A DNA stretch of 64,000 nt from Owenweeksia sp965214115 (GCA_965214115.1 CBDCAU010000005.1:124001-188000), one strand, 5' to 3'; counted from the first letter of the stretch, positions 8,765-17,289 are shown. Numbers and translations: made by a program. Notes: generated by a model from the sequence alone, not told the origin.

Positions 8765-8902
8765 TGGGATGGATTTTTACAAATGGAAACGGATTTAAGT
8801 GGGCAAAGTTTGGTGGGAAAGGTGGACGCGGATTTTGTGGTTTGAAAGGAAATTAAAACGGGGGAAAAAGTTTGGCTGGCTTTATTCTCAAAAGAGAGTA
8901 CT

Positions 8903-9100
8903 CGTTGTGCATTTAAAACTTTTCTTACAAAAATGAGTGCGGGATATAGTATTGAACCGCGGCTTTAGCCCGGTTTTAAAAAATGAGCCCCCTGATTTTT
9001 GGCTTTAGCCGAAATTTTAGTTGGGCTAAAGCCCAAATCGGGGGCGGTTTCCCAATTCGCCAGGCTAAAGCCGCGGCGCAATACTCCTAAATGCACAACG
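8903..9100. repeat. Intergenic palindromic element with nested inverted repeats (GGCTTTAGCC family)
   Basis: The outermost arms are a perfect 13-base inverted repeat, CGTTGTGCATTTA (8903-8915) and its complement (9088-9100). Inside lies a second pair, GTATTGAACCGCGGCTTTAG (from 8949) against the end of the unit at 9084, differing at two positions. Further GGCTTTAGCC / GGCTAAAGCC pairs lie in the centre. Related units occur at 14028, 29075, 31831 and 33225. It encodes no protein. The rest of the 404-base gap shows nothing more. Confidence 0.75.
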
Positions 9101-9168
9101 GGTATCTGATATTTTCCCGTTTAGGATTGTGGGAAAATCAAAACCCCCACATCCGCGTTTCTTTTCCA

Positions 9169-10350
9169 ATGAAAAACTTCCTATTGATTTGGACATTATT
9201 TCCTTTGATGGCTTTCGCCCAAAGTTTCCAGCCCCTCCCCGATTTTCCCGGCGCCAAGCGCGGCCAAGGCGTGGCGGAATATTTCGATGGGAAAATCTAC
9301 GCCGGCACCGGTTTCGCCGAGGGATTTTTCACGCTCAACGATTGGTGGGAATACGATTTGACCACCCAAAATTGGACGCAACTTCCCGATGTACCTTTTA
9401 CAGAAAGGCAATACGTGGCGAGCTGCGTGGCGCGAAATTCCATTTTTTTGATTGCGGGATGGAACAATAACAATTTGATTTTCAATGATTTTTGGAAATA
9501 TATTCCCAATGAAAAAGCGTGGGAACAAATGCCCTATTTCCCGGCTGAAAAACGCTGGAACGGCGCGGCGGTTTCTGTGGGAAGCTCCATTTATTTCGGA
9601 TTCGGCACCGACACTTCCCAACTTTTCGCCGATTGGTGGAAGTTTGATTTGGAAAGCGGATTGTGGAACCGCCTCGCCGATTTCCCCGATGGCGGACGGC
9701 GGCTGATGGTGGCGGAAAACGTTGGCAATCAAATTATTGTCGGATTGGGCCGCGATGAAAACGGCCACCAGCGCAACGATTTTTGGGAATACCAAATCGA
9801 AAACGATGTTTGGAAAAAACTGGCTTTGGAATTTCCCGACTCGCTCACTTATGCGGCTTCCGCTTCGATGCACGGCAAAATGTACTTGGCAGGCGGCGTC
9901 ACCAATTCCGATAAAATCCAGACCGATTACCATATTGTGGATTTTCATAAAAATGAAGTAAAAACGATTAAAAATGCAGAGTTTCGGCAGGGGAGAAGTG
10001 CCAGTTTGGTAGCCACCAAAAACTGCCAGCAATATTTGCTTTTCGGCCTCGACACCAATTTGCAGCGCATCAACGATTTTTGGGAAATTTCCGTGCCCAG
10101 CGAAGTTCAAGCCCTTCAACTCCCTGTTATTCAAACCAATCCTATTTTTGAATTTTTGGAAGTTTCCCTTCCCGAAACTTGGCAAAACCTGCAAATCCTA
10201 AATTCCACCGGCAAAATCATCTATCAAAATTCCGCTGGAAATTGTGCAGAAAAAATAGATGTTTCAAATTATAAAAATGGAATGTATTTTTTACGGTATT
10301 CTTTTGGGAAAGTGTGGTCTAATGCCGCGAAATTTTTGAAGGCCCCGTAA
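9169..10350 (+). CDS. Secreted Kelch-repeat protein with T9SS-like C-terminus
   Basis: The 393-residue protein starts with a signal peptide (MKNFLLIWTLFPLMAFAQ). It then shows about five Kelch units, each with a 'G-x-Y-x-G-G/F ... NDWWEYD ... W-x-x-L-P/D-F' pattern (for example TLNDWWEYDLTTQNW and NDFWKYIPNEKAW), enough for a five- or six-bladed propeller. The end (ILNSTGKIIYQNS ... VSNYKNGMYFLRYS) resembles a T9SS sorting domain. Kelch propellers usually bind proteins or sugars; the ligand is unknown. ATG 9169 is chosen because upstream codons fall in the repeat and lack a signal peptide. Confidence 0.85.
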   Translation: MKNFLLIWTLFPLMAFAQSFQPLPDFPGAKRGQGVAEYFDGKIYAGTGFAEGFFTLNDWWEYDLTTQNWTQLPDVPFTERQYVASCVARNSIFLIAGWNNNNLIFNDFWKYIPNEKAWEQMPYFPAEKRWNGAAVSVGSSIYFGFGTDTSQLFADWWKFDLESGLWNRLADFPDGGRRLMVAENVGNQIIVGLGRDENGHQRNDFWEYQIENDVWKKLALEFPDSLTYAASASMHGKMYLAGGVTNSDKIQTDYHIVDFHKNEVKTIKNAEFRQGRSASLVATKNCQQYLLFGLDTNLQRINDFWEISVPSEVQALQLPVIQTNPIFEFLEVSLPETWQNLQILNSTGKIIYQNSAGNCAEKIDVSNYKNGMYFLRYSFGKVWSNAAKFLKAP

Positions 10351-10445
10351 ATGCACTAAAGCGGGACTTTAGCTGCATGCTCCCTTCAAAAGCTTTGTCA
10401 AGCGCGTGTGCTTAGTCCCGCACCTGCGGGATTGGGGGGCCAGCC
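10349..10445. repeat. Palindromic repeat overlapping the ftcD 3' end
   Basis: GCGGGACTTTAGC and a later GCTTAGTCCCGC form inverted arms, followed by CACCTGCGGGATTGGGGG. It starts just inside the 3' end of the Kelch gene and supplies the last codons of ftcD (AGPPIPQVRD), so the FtcD tail is repeat-derived. Confidence 0.5.
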
Positions 10446-11407
10446 AACTCAATAATTTTTTCCTCCGCCACAAATGGTCTCAGCTCGTCCAAGCCCAATT
10501 TCTTAACCCACTTTTTAATATGCGCTGCCTTTTCCACAGCGTCACCCCTCTCCTTAAGGAGAGGGGCTGGGGGTGAGGTAATTGCCGCCCTCGGCACCAT
10601 CCCCACTACCTCGCTCCCCGTCACCTCCGTCCCCATTTCCCGCGCCAATTTCTGCACCGTTTCAAAAACCTCTACCATCCCAACTCGCTCATAATCAGTC
10701 AGATTACAGCTCACCTGCACTTTGTCAAAATCTTCCAAATACCAGCCAATCGCCTTGACGGTCGGCAAAAAATGTGGCCGATCTGGTTTTCCTTTCTCAC
10801 GGATTCCCGTCGCGATTTTTTTCGCGATTTCCACGTCTTTCGTGGCCAAATTCACATTGTAGGCAATCAAAAATTTCCGCGCGCCGATGACCGTGGCGCC
10901 GAATTGCTGCCAGTTTTCCGCGCTGCCAAAATCGGGTGGGAGGGACTGAAATTTTTCCGGCAGCGATTCGTATTCACCTTTTCGCAAAAAAGCGAGATTG
11001 CATTTTTCATTGGAAAGCGCACTTTTTTCATAAAACCAACCTGCGATATTCAATTCATTTTCAATGCGTTGCGCCAATTTTCGCGAAAGCGCTACCGTTT
11101 CTTCCATCGAAATATTTTGGATGGGAATCAGCGGGCAAACATCTACTGCGCCTTGGCGGGGATGAGTTCCGTGGTGGTTTCGCATATCTAAAATCTGGGC
11201 GGCTTTTTTATATAAATGAAAAGCGGCGTCCACCACTTTTTCCGGCTCGCCCACGAAGGTGAAAACCGTGCGGTGCGCGGCGTGGCCGGAATCTACGTGT
11301 AGCAATTTTACCTGCGAAACGGATTGGATGGCTTCCGCCAAAAGCGAGATTTTTTCAGGGTCGCGGCCTTCGCTCACGTTGGGGACGCATTCCAGCAAGG
11401 CGCTCAT
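10412..11407 (-). CDS. ftcD: Glutamate formimidoyltransferase
   Basis: The enzyme moves the formimino group of N-formimino-L-glutamate to tetrahydrofolate in histidine degradation. The 331-residue protein opens with the family signature LLECVPNVSEGRD and continues with HVDSGHAAHRTVFTFVG, HHGTHPRQGAVDVCPL and YNVNLATKDVEIAKKIA. Only the transferase domain is present; there is no cyclodeaminase domain. Residues around 277-292 (SPPAPLLKERGDAVEK) come from a dispersed repeat inserted in a loop, and the last residues also lie in a repeat. The gene overlaps hutG by four bases and closes the hutI-hutG-ftcD operon. Confidence 0.93.
   Translation of the reverse strand: MSALLECVPNVSEGRDPEKISLLAEAIQSVSQVKLLHVDSGHAAHRTVFTFVGEPEKVVDAAFHLYKKAAQILDMRNHHGTHPRQGAVDVCPLIPIQNISMEETVALSRKLAQRIENELNIAGWFYEKSALSNEKCNLAFLRKGEYESLPEKFQSLPPDFGSAENWQQFGATVIGARKFLIAYNVNLATKDVEIAKKIATGIREKGKPDRPHFLPTVKAIGWYLEDFDKVQVSCNLTDYERVGMVEVFETVQKLAREMGTEVTGSEVVGMVPRAAITSPPAPLLKERGDAVEKAAHIKKWVKKLGLDELRPFVAEEKIIELAGPPIPQVRD
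10532..10579 (-). repeat. Coding copy A of the SPPAPL-ERGDAVEN repeat
   Basis: A palindromic unit with the arms CCCCTCTCCTTAAGGAGAGG in frame within ftcD. It is close to copy B in the MscS-family gene (31633-31682) and related to copy C in hutI (12871-12922). All are read in the same orientation and phase. Confidence 0.8.
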
Positions 11408-12438
11408 TGTGAGGATTTTATAAAATCGGTAATCAAAAAGGCGATGTTTTTGCCGAGCAGTTCTTTCTCTTTTTCGGAGGCCGCGCGGCCGGGCGAACCT
11501 TCACAAATATGGAAATAATGGGGCTTGCGCAAAGCGGCGGCGGTTCGTATAAAATGCCGGATTTCGTTCAGACTGAAACCGCTGGGATTCAGCGCACTGA
11601 CGGGAAAATTAGTTACGGAATCCAAATCCAATTCCAGCCCGATTCGTTCTGCGCCAAACCAGTTCAGGATATTTTTAAAAGTGCGGTCTTTTTCTTCAAA
11701 ATTTTGGGGCAGCAAACTTTCAAATGAACTGAACGTCAGATTTTTATCTTTTTGAAATTCATTCAAAATGTTTTCGGAATTGTAACTTTCGCTCAATCCG
11801 AAAACCGCGTACTTTTCTAAAAACCCACAATCGCGCGCATAACGAAAACCGTTGCCGCTGTGCCGTCCTTCCATTGCGCGAAAATCGGTATGCGGGTCGA
11901 TATTCAAAACGGAAATGGCTGATTTCAAGGCTCTTGAAACGCCTTTGATATTCCCGAAAGCATTGTTGTGGCCGCCGCCAATTATGATCGGAATTTTCCC
12001 CGCCGCCGTGATTTTCTCCACGATTTCCGAAACCGAATCATCAATCTCCGCTGTCATTTCGCGCAGGTGTTGCAAATCTTCTTTTTTGGAAGAGTCTAAG
12101 TTTTCCGCTTCCTTCAATAGTTCAGGAAATTCCAAATGACCCAAAACGGCAACTTCTTCACCGTCAAGGAATTGATTGCTTTGCACATTCAAAAATGCTT
12201 TCAAAGCAAACTCCCAACATTCAATCGCGCCGGCCTTTCCTAAATTGCCACGGATGCCGATGTCTTCTTTGATTCCGAAAAGGACGAATTGGGTTTTTTC
12301 GGAAAATTGAAAATTTGCTTCATCGCTTGTCACGTCGAGCGCAGTCGAGACTCGCTCTCCTAATTTAGTTTCTCCCTCTCGTTTGGAAACCAAGTTATTA
12401 CGCTCTTCTTGTGAAAAGGAAACCAGCTTACCCGCCAT
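11404..12438 (-). CDS. hutG: Formimidoylglutamase (arginase/ureohydrolase family)
   Basis: A binuclear-manganese hydrolase of the arginase family, expected to split N-formimino-glutamate into glutamate and formamide. Metal-binding motifs seen are GGGHNNAFGN, NIDPHTDFR and ELDLDSV. At 344 residues the length is normal. The ATG at 12438 has an upstream GAGG at good spacing and overlaps the end of hutI by 11 bases; ATGs at 12450 and 12483 are less likely. Residues near 32-38 (RVSTALD) come from a dispersed repeat. Substrate assignment rests mainly on the operon; agmatinase-like activity is the alternative. Confidence 0.85.
   Translation of the reverse strand: MAGKLVSFSQEERNNLVSKREGETKLGERVSTALDVTSDEANFQFSEKTQFVLFGIKEDIGIRGNLGKAGAIECWEFALKAFLNVQSNQFLDGEEVAVLGHLEFPELLKEAENLDSSKKEDLQHLREMTAEIDDSVSEIVEKITAAGKIPIIIGGGHNNAFGNIKGVSRALKSAISVLNIDPHTDFRAMEGRHSGNGFRYARDCGFLEKYAVFGLSESYNSENILNEFQKDKNLTFSSFESLLPQNFEEKDRTFKNILNWFGAERIGLELDLDSVTNFPVSALNPSGFSLNEIRHFIRTAAALRKPHYFHICEGSPGRAASEKEKELLGKNIAFLITDFIKSSQ
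12327..12353. repeat. Short dispersed repeat with GAGCGCAGTCGA core, copy 2 (inside hutG)
   Basis: TTGTCACGTCGAGCGCAGTC and the following bases match the intergenic copy at 161-187 in their central part. On the hutG strand it encodes RVSTALDVTS. Confidence 0.6.
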
Positions 12439-13765
12439 ATTCCTCGCCATTGATAAAAACTTTTGAAATGTGGTCGTGGCCAAAGTTATAAGGTAAAAAG
12501 GAAGGGGAGGAGAGGGGTCGGGTCAGGATAAAATTCGCCCGTTTGCCTTCCTCAATGCTGCCGATTTCACCGCTCAATTCGATGGCCGCGGCGCCGTTCA
12601 AAGTGGCCGCCGAAATCGCTTCCTCCGGGGTCATTTTCATCCGAATGCAAGCCAACGCCACCGCCAAATTCATATTCCCCGAGGGCGACGAACCGGGATT
12701 GTAATCCGTGGCCAAAGCGACAATCGCATCGTTTTCAATCAGCCGCCGCGCGGGCGCAAACGGGATTTCAATGAACAAAGAACAGCCGGGAAGAAGAGTC
12801 GCAATGGTATCAGATTTTCCTAATAAAACAGCTTCATCTTTTGAGTCATTTTCCGTGTCCTTTTGCGCGCTATTTTCCACTCCGTCATCTTCCCCCTTTT
12901 GGGGAAGGCCGGGTTGGGGGCCAGTACTATTTAGTGGGGCTAAAACCTCCAAATGGTCAACTGACAACACGTCAGCACCAATCCCTTTTTCAATCATTCC
13001 CAATATGTTAAATTGATTAACGTGCAGTTTTGCTTTAAGACTAAATTTCTGCGCCGCTTCCACGATTTCCAAAGTTTCATCCACCGAAAAATAGCCTTTC
13101 TCACAAAACACATCCACATAATCAGCAAGATTTTGAGAGGCAATTTCAGGCATCATTTCATCTATCAAAAGACGTACATAACCAGCGTGGTCATTTTTGA
13201 ATTTTACGGGGAAAGCGTGGGCGCCCAAAAAAGTGGTTTTGATGGGCAGCGGAAAATTTTCGCCGAGCCGCCGCGCTGTTGTCAGCATTTTGATTTCGCT
13301 CTCGGTGGTCAGTCCGTAGCCGCTTTTGATTTCGATGGCGCCGGTGCCCATCCGCATCACTTCGTCCAGCCGCTGAGCCGCCGATTCATAAAGTTCGTCT
13401 TCGGAAGTGTCGCGCAGTTTTTGGGCGGAATTGAGAATCCCGCCGCCCCGCTCGGCAATTTCTTCGTAGCTCATCCCGTGGAGGCGCATCGCGAATTCGT
13501 CTTCGCGGGTGCCGGCAAAAACGAGGTGGGTGTGGCTGTCCGCCCAAGTGGGGAGCAACATCCCGCCCAGCGCATCGGTTTGATAATCAACGTTTTCGGG
13601 TAGTCCGTCCGCCATTTTCCCAATGGAATGGATGCGGCCGTTTTCCGCCAACAGCCAAGCCTTTTCGGTAATGGGAAAATCACCGAGATGGAGGCCGCGC
13701 TTCCATTTTTCGCCGTTTTGGGCGATGTGGAGGATTTTGGAGATGTTCGTAACCAGGGTTTTCAT
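12428..13765 (-). CDS. hutI: Imidazolonepropionase
   Basis: This amidohydrolase opens imidazolonepropionate to N-formimino-glutamate, the third step of histidine degradation. Metal and substrate motifs of the family are visible: DSHTHLVFAGTRE, IEIKSGYGL, TFLGAHAFP, LHVNQFN, SVDHLEVL and ATDYNPGSSPS. The protein has 445 residues, about 35 more than usual; the surplus lies at about residues 281-315, where a palindromic repeat has been inserted in frame next to an acidic stretch (STGPQPGLPQKGEDDGVEN). It is the first gene of hutI-hutG-ftcD; hutH and hutU are not in the window. Confidence 0.95.
   Translation of the reverse strand: MKTLVTNISKILHIAQNGEKWKRGLHLGDFPITEKAWLLAENGRIHSIGKMADGLPENVDYQTDALGGMLLPTWADSHTHLVFAGTREDEFAMRLHGMSYEEIAERGGGILNSAQKLRDTSEDELYESAAQRLDEVMRMGTGAIEIKSGYGLTTESEIKMLTTARRLGENFPLPIKTTFLGAHAFPVKFKNDHAGYVRLLIDEMMPEIASQNLADYVDVFCEKGYFSVDETLEIVEAAQKFSLKAKLHVNQFNILGMIEKGIGADVLSVDHLEVLAPLNSTGPQPGLPQKGEDDGVENSAQKDTENDSKDEAVLLGKSDTIATLLPGCSLFIEIPFAPARRLIENDAIVALATDYNPGSSPSGNMNLAVALACIRMKMTPEEAISAATLNGAAAIELSGEIGSIEEGKRANFILTRPLSSPSFLPYNFGHDHISKVFINGEEYGG
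12871..12922 (-). repeat. Coding copy C of the SPPAPL-ERGDAVEN repeat (diverged)
   Basis: A palindromic unit containing CTTCCCCAAAAGGGGGAAG on the hutI strand, ending GATGACGGAGTGGAAAA. It encodes GPQPGLPQKGEDDGVEN, aligning residue by residue with the copies in ftcD and the MscS-family gene. Confidence 0.75.
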
Positions 13766-13802
13766 AGCGGCGGAAGTTCTGAAAATTCCCGCGAAGGCGG
13801 AT

Positions 13803-13810
13803 TATCTTTG
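13803..13810 (+). promoter_or_regulatory. -7 promoter box for the 59-residue antitoxin-like gene
   Basis: TATCTTTG matches TAnnTTTG and precedes the ATG at 13828 by 17 bases, in the gap divergent from hutI. No convincing -33 box. Confidence 0.5.
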
Positions 13811-13827
13811 TAAAAAATGTCGAGAAA

Positions 13828-14007
13828 ATGGAAAGCGTAATTATAGTTTATCCAAAAAATGAGGAAGAAAGAAAAATGATAATTTCTGAAACTCAAAAAT
13901 TAGATATAAAATTCCTTGATTTTAATAATTTAACGGTACAGAAAGACAAACGTTTTAATACTTTAAAACAATTAATTGATGATAAACGAAGGAGTAGTAA
14001 TTTATAA
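13828..14007 (+). CDS. Small DUF2683-like putative antitoxin, 59 residues
   Basis: A short frame reads MESVIIVYPKNEEERKMI, continues to KLDIKFLDFNN and ends DDKRRSSNL. The opening 'M-E-S-I-I-V-Y-P-K-N-x-E' and the following helix and KI-F strand resemble the small DUF2683-type antitoxins of Bacteroidota, recognised from memory of the family. Base composition is clearly more AT-rich than its neighbours, suggesting separate origin. It has its own TATCTTTG promoter box and a GTCGAGAAA leader. No toxin gene follows; a solo repeat end and aroC come next, so it is an orphan or a remnant. Confidence 0.6.
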   Translation: MESVIIVYPKNEEERKMIISETQKLDIKFLDFNNLTVQKDKRFNTLKQLIDDKRRSSNL

Positions 14008-14027
14008 TATTTTAAAAAATAGATTGT

Positions 14028-14054
14028 GTATTGAACCGTGGCTTTAGCCCGGTT
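14028..14054. repeat. Solo end of the GGCTTTAGCC-family element, upstream of aroC
   Basis: GTATTGAACCGTGGCTTTAG followed by CCCGGTT is the left end of the element seen in full at 8949-9084; no right end follows. It forms the leader region of aroC. Confidence 0.65.
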
Positions 14055-14076
14055 AATTTTGAATAACAGTTTCTCT

Positions 14077-15141
14077 ATGTCCCCCAACACCTTCGGCAAA
14101 TTTTTCACCCTCACCACTTTCGGCGAAAGCCACGGCGCAGCCATCGGCGGTATTATCGACGGTTGTCCGGCGGGTTTGGAAATCAATCTGCAAGCTGTTC
14201 AAATCCAACTGGATAGACGCCGGCCCGGCCAATCCAAAATCACTACGCAGCGCAAAGAATCCGATACGGTGGAATTCCTTTCGGGGATTTTTGAAGGGAA
14301 AACTTTGGGTACGCCCATCGGATTTATCATCCAAAACCAAGACGCGAAAAGCAAGGATTATTCGCATATAAAAGACGTGTTCCGCCCGTCCCACGCGGAT
14401 TTTACCTATCAAAAAAAATACGGCCTGCGCGATTACCGTGGCGGTGGCCGCAGCTCGGCGCGGGAAACGGCCTGCCGCGTAGTCGCGGGCGCGGTGGCGC
14501 GGCAACTTCTCCAAAATGTAAACATCCAAGCCTACGTTTCGTCCGTCGGGCAACTGGATTTAGAGGTTGATTATCAAGAACTTGACCTAACGAAAACCGA
14601 TGAAAACATCGTCCGCTGCCCGCATCTCAAAATGGCGGAACAATTCATAAAAGAAATCGAAAAAGCGCGCAAAGCGGGCGATACGCTGGGCGGGATTGTT
14701 ACCTGCATAATTCAAAACGTACCGGCGGGCTGGGGCGAGCCGGTCTTTCAAAAACTGCAGGCCGAACTGGGCGCGGCGATGCTGGGCATCAACGCCGTAA
14801 AGAGCTTTGAATACGGCAGCGGCTTTGCGGGCACGCGGATGAAAGGCAGCGAACACAACGACGCATTTCTGCCGGAAGGCGGCACGAAAACCAACCACTC
14901 CGGTGGCATCCAAGGCGGCATTAGCAACGGCGAGGACATTTATTTTCGTGTGGCCTTCAAGCCCGTGGCCACGCTGATGCGCGATCAAAAATCCATCAAC
15001 GAAAAAGGAGAGGAAACCACCGTGAAAGGCAAGGGCCGCCACGACCCCTGCGTGGTGCCGCGCGCCGTGCCCATTGTGGAGGCGATGGCGGCGCTGGTGC
15101 TGGCGGATAATTTTTTATATTCGAGGCTTAGTAAAATTTGA
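14077..15141 (+). CDS. aroC: Chorismate synthase
   Basis: The enzyme makes chorismate from 5-enolpyruvylshikimate-3-phosphate, the last shared step of aromatic amino-acid synthesis, using reduced FMN. Family signatures are clear: GKFFTLTTFGESHGAAIGGI near the N-terminus, DYRGGGRSSARETACRVVAG in the middle, and GGIQGGISNGEDI and GRHDPCVVPRAVPIVEAM near the end. The 354-residue length is normal. ATG 14077 gives the usual MSPNTFGK-type start; an in-frame GTG at 14038 lies in a repeat and is rejected. Confidence 0.97.
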   Translation: MSPNTFGKFFTLTTFGESHGAAIGGIIDGCPAGLEINLQAVQIQLDRRRPGQSKITTQRKESDTVEFLSGIFEGKTLGTPIGFIIQNQDAKSKDYSHIKDVFRPSHADFTYQKKYGLRDYRGGGRSSARETACRVVAGAVARQLLQNVNIQAYVSSVGQLDLEVDYQELDLTKTDENIVRCPHLKMAEQFIKEIEKARKAGDTLGGIVTCIIQNVPAGWGEPVFQKLQAELGAAMLGINAVKSFEYGSGFAGTRMKGSEHNDAFLPEGGTKTNHSGGIQGGISNGEDIYFRVAFKPVATLMRDQKSINEKGEETTVKGKGRHDPCVVPRAVPIVEAMAALVLADNFLYSRLSKI

Positions 15142-15300
15142 AGGCCCCCAATCCTCCCGCAATTGCGGGATTGCTGCAGCGGAAATACTCGTGCTGTTTT
15201 CGCCGAAAAATTTCAGAAAAACTTTAGGAATCTGATTGGCACGTTCGTCGCTCACGAGTCTAAACCCCCTTTGGGGGATTGGGGGCTAAAAACACAAAAG
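15142..15300. repeat. Repeat-filled gap between aroC and the DUF2442 gene
   Basis: The 159 bases contain the palindrome TCCCGCAATTGCGGGA and the motif CCCCCTTTGGGGGATTGGGG, the latter a partial relative of the coding SPPAPL repeat. No gene or clear terminator was seen. Confidence 0.5.
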
Positions 15301-15552
15301 ATGCAGAACATTTTCGTTACAAAAGCCAAATACATTTCCGAATACAAAATTCACCTCCATTTCAGCGATAGAAAGTCAGGGATTTTAGATTTTGAAAATA
15401 TGCCTTGGGGCGAAATGTTTGAACCCTTAAAAGACATTGAAAAGTTTAAGAATTTCACACTTAATCGCTGGACGATAGAATGGGAAAACGAGGCGGATTT
15501 TGCGCCGGAATTTTTGCGCAGGAGGGTCTTGGAACAGCGGGAAATGGTGTAA
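15301..15552 (+). CDS. Lone DUF2442 domain protein
   Basis: The 83-residue protein fits DUF2442: an opening KAKYISEYKIHLHFSDRKSG strand pair, then DFENMPWGEMFEPLKD, KFKNFTLN and a terminal ADFAPEFLRRRV. It belongs to the same broad family as the gene at 197-475 but is more like the 'FEPLKD' subtype. ATG 15301 is preferred because the frame further upstream translates repeat DNA. No DUF4160 or other toxin-like partner is adjacent; palindromic repeats lie on both sides, so it may be an orphan antitoxin. Confidence 0.8.
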   Translation: MQNIFVTKAKYISEYKIHLHFSDRKSGILDFENMPWGEMFEPLKDIEKFKNFTLNRWTIEWENEADFAPEFLRRRVLEQREMV

Positions 15553-15563
15553 ATGACTGGTGT

Positions 15564-15750
15564 ACTGACGGTTGAAACCGTCAGTTGAGAACACCCGCAA
15601 CCCACGGTTTTAACTGTGGGTCAAGCTCAAACTGGCGCATTCGCATAGGCTCTACTCGCCGCCCACAACCGACGGTTTAACCGTCGGCTGCGACCGACTG
15701 ACAACCGACAATTAAGAACCGACAACCGATACCCAACAACTAACAACTTC
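15564..15750. repeat. Three related hairpins followed by ACTGACAAC-type repeats
   Basis: Three palindromes share an ACGGTT/AACCGT core: ACTGACGGTTGAAACCGTCA (from 15564), CCCACGGTTTTAACTGTGGG (15601-15620) and CCGACGGTTTAACCGTCGG (15669-15687). They are followed by imperfect copies of GACTGACAACCGACAATTAA. The hairpins sit between the DUF2442 gene and the symporter gene and contain no reading frame. Confidence 0.7.
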
Positions 15751-15805
15751 TTCCCTTTCTTTGCCTCTCGGCGGATAAAAACACCCTTTCCCAAAAAATC
15801 CCAGA

Positions 15806-17263
15806 ATGAAAAAACTCGCCCTCCATTGGCAAATCATCATTGGCCTCGTGCTCGGCGTGGTGTGGGCCATCGTCAGCAGCCAGATGGGCTGGAGCCAATT
15901 CACCATCAACTGGATTGCGCCCTTCGGCACCATTTTCATCAATTTGCTGAAACTCATCGCCGTGCCGCTGGTGCTGTTTTCCATCATCAGCGGGGTGGCG
16001 GGGCTGGGCGACCCCAGTTCGCTGGGGCGGATGGGCGCGAAAACTTTGGCGTTTTATTTCGCGACCACCATTTTGGCGGTTTCAATTGGATTATTGTTGG
16101 TAAACGTGGTGAAACCGGGCCAGCTCATCGACGAGGAAAGCCGCATCGACAACCGCATCCGCTACGAAATGTGGGCTGCCGACGAAGGGCTGGAAGTGAA
16201 GGACGGCATCAATTATCTGCAGGATGAAAACTTTTTGGAGCGCGCCGAGCGGCTATCCGAACTTTCCGCCAAGGAACTGGCTGACAAAGCGGCGGACGCG
16301 GAGGATGCCGTGGCCGCTAAACTGAAAACCGCCGAAGAAACCAAGGAATCCGGCCCGCTGCAACCATTAGTAGATTTGGTACCCCCGAATATTTTCGGGG
16401 CGCTGAATGATAACGGCGCGATGCTGCAAGTCATCTTTTTCGCCATCTTTTTTGGGATTAGTTTGCTGTTCATTCCCAACGAAAAATCTGCACCGGTTCA
16501 AAAATTCGTGGACGGCACGATGGAGGTTTTCCTCAAAATGGTGGACTTCGTAATGCGCGCCGCGCCCTTCTTTGTTTTTGCGCTTTTGGCGGGGGTGGTG
16601 TCCAAAATGGCGGGCAACGACGTGAACAAAGTCCTCGAAATTTTCAAGAGCCTCAGTTGGTATTCGCTTACCGTTTTTGTGGGATTGGTGGCGATGATTT
16701 TTCTGATTTATCCACTGATTCTCAAGCTGTTCGTTCGTGTGATTTCCTATACGGGATTTTTCAAGGGCATCGCGCCGGCGCAAACTTTGGCCTTCTCCAC
16801 CAGCAGCAGCGCGGCCACTTTGCCCGTCACGATGGAGTGCGTGGAAGACAACCTCGGCGTGGACCAAAAAATCACCAGTTTCGTGCTGCCCATCGGCGCC
16901 ACGGTGAATATGGACGGCACCAGCCTCTACCAAGCCGTGGCCGTGGTGTTCCTCGCGCAGATGCATATGATTGACCTCACTTTGGGCCAGCAGCTCACCA
17001 TTGTTTTGACGGCCACGCTCGCGTCCATCGGTTCGGCGGCGGTGCCCAGCGCGGGATTAGTGATGCTAATAATCGTCCTCCAATCCGTTGGTTTGAACCC
17101 CGCTTGGATTGGCATCGTCCTGCCGGTGGACAGGATTTTAGATATGTGCCGCACCGTCGTGAACGTTACGGGCGATGCCACCGTTTCTACTGTCATTGCC
17201 AAAAGCGAAGGCCAATTGCGCTACAGCGAAATGCGCGACACGGAGCGGACTTTTGAGCCATAG
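15806..17263 (+). CDS. Dicarboxylate/amino acid:cation symporter (DAACS, GltP/DctA-like)
   Basis: An inner-membrane secondary transporter, 485 residues, expected to bring in glutamate/aspartate or C4-dicarboxylates with sodium or protons. It has the DAACS signatures: the serine-rich loop FSTSSSAATLPVTME, the motif GATVNMDGTSLYQ and the last helices with DRILDMCRTVVNVTGD. A hydrophilic Glu/Ala-rich insertion of about 80 residues lies after the third hydrophobic segment (about 110-185), as in many Bacteroidota members. Which substrate is carried cannot be told. Confidence 0.93.
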   Translation: MKKLALHWQIIIGLVLGVVWAIVSSQMGWSQFTINWIAPFGTIFINLLKLIAVPLVLFSIISGVAGLGDPSSLGRMGAKTLAFYFATTILAVSIGLLLVNVVKPGQLIDEESRIDNRIRYEMWAADEGLEVKDGINYLQDENFLERAERLSELSAKELADKAADAEDAVAAKLKTAEETKESGPLQPLVDLVPPNIFGALNDNGAMLQVIFFAIFFGISLLFIPNEKSAPVQKFVDGTMEVFLKMVDFVMRAAPFFVFALLAGVVSKMAGNDVNKVLEIFKSLSWYSLTVFVGLVAMIFLIYPLILKLFVRVISYTGFFKGIAPAQTLAFSTSSSAATLPVTMECVEDNLGVDQKITSFVLPIGATVNMDGTSLYQAVAVVFLAQMHMIDLTLGQQLTIVLTATLASIGSAAVPSAGLVMLIIVLQSVGLNPAWIGIVLPVDRILDMCRTVVNVTGDATVSTVIAKSEGQLRYSEMRDTERTFEP

Positions 17264-17289
17264 AAAATTTCGCAAACAGTAAAATAAGA

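Noticed and set aside
14038..14076. GTG start for a longer AroC
   Set aside because: The extra codons translate the GGCTTTAGCC repeat and do not occur in chorismate synthases.
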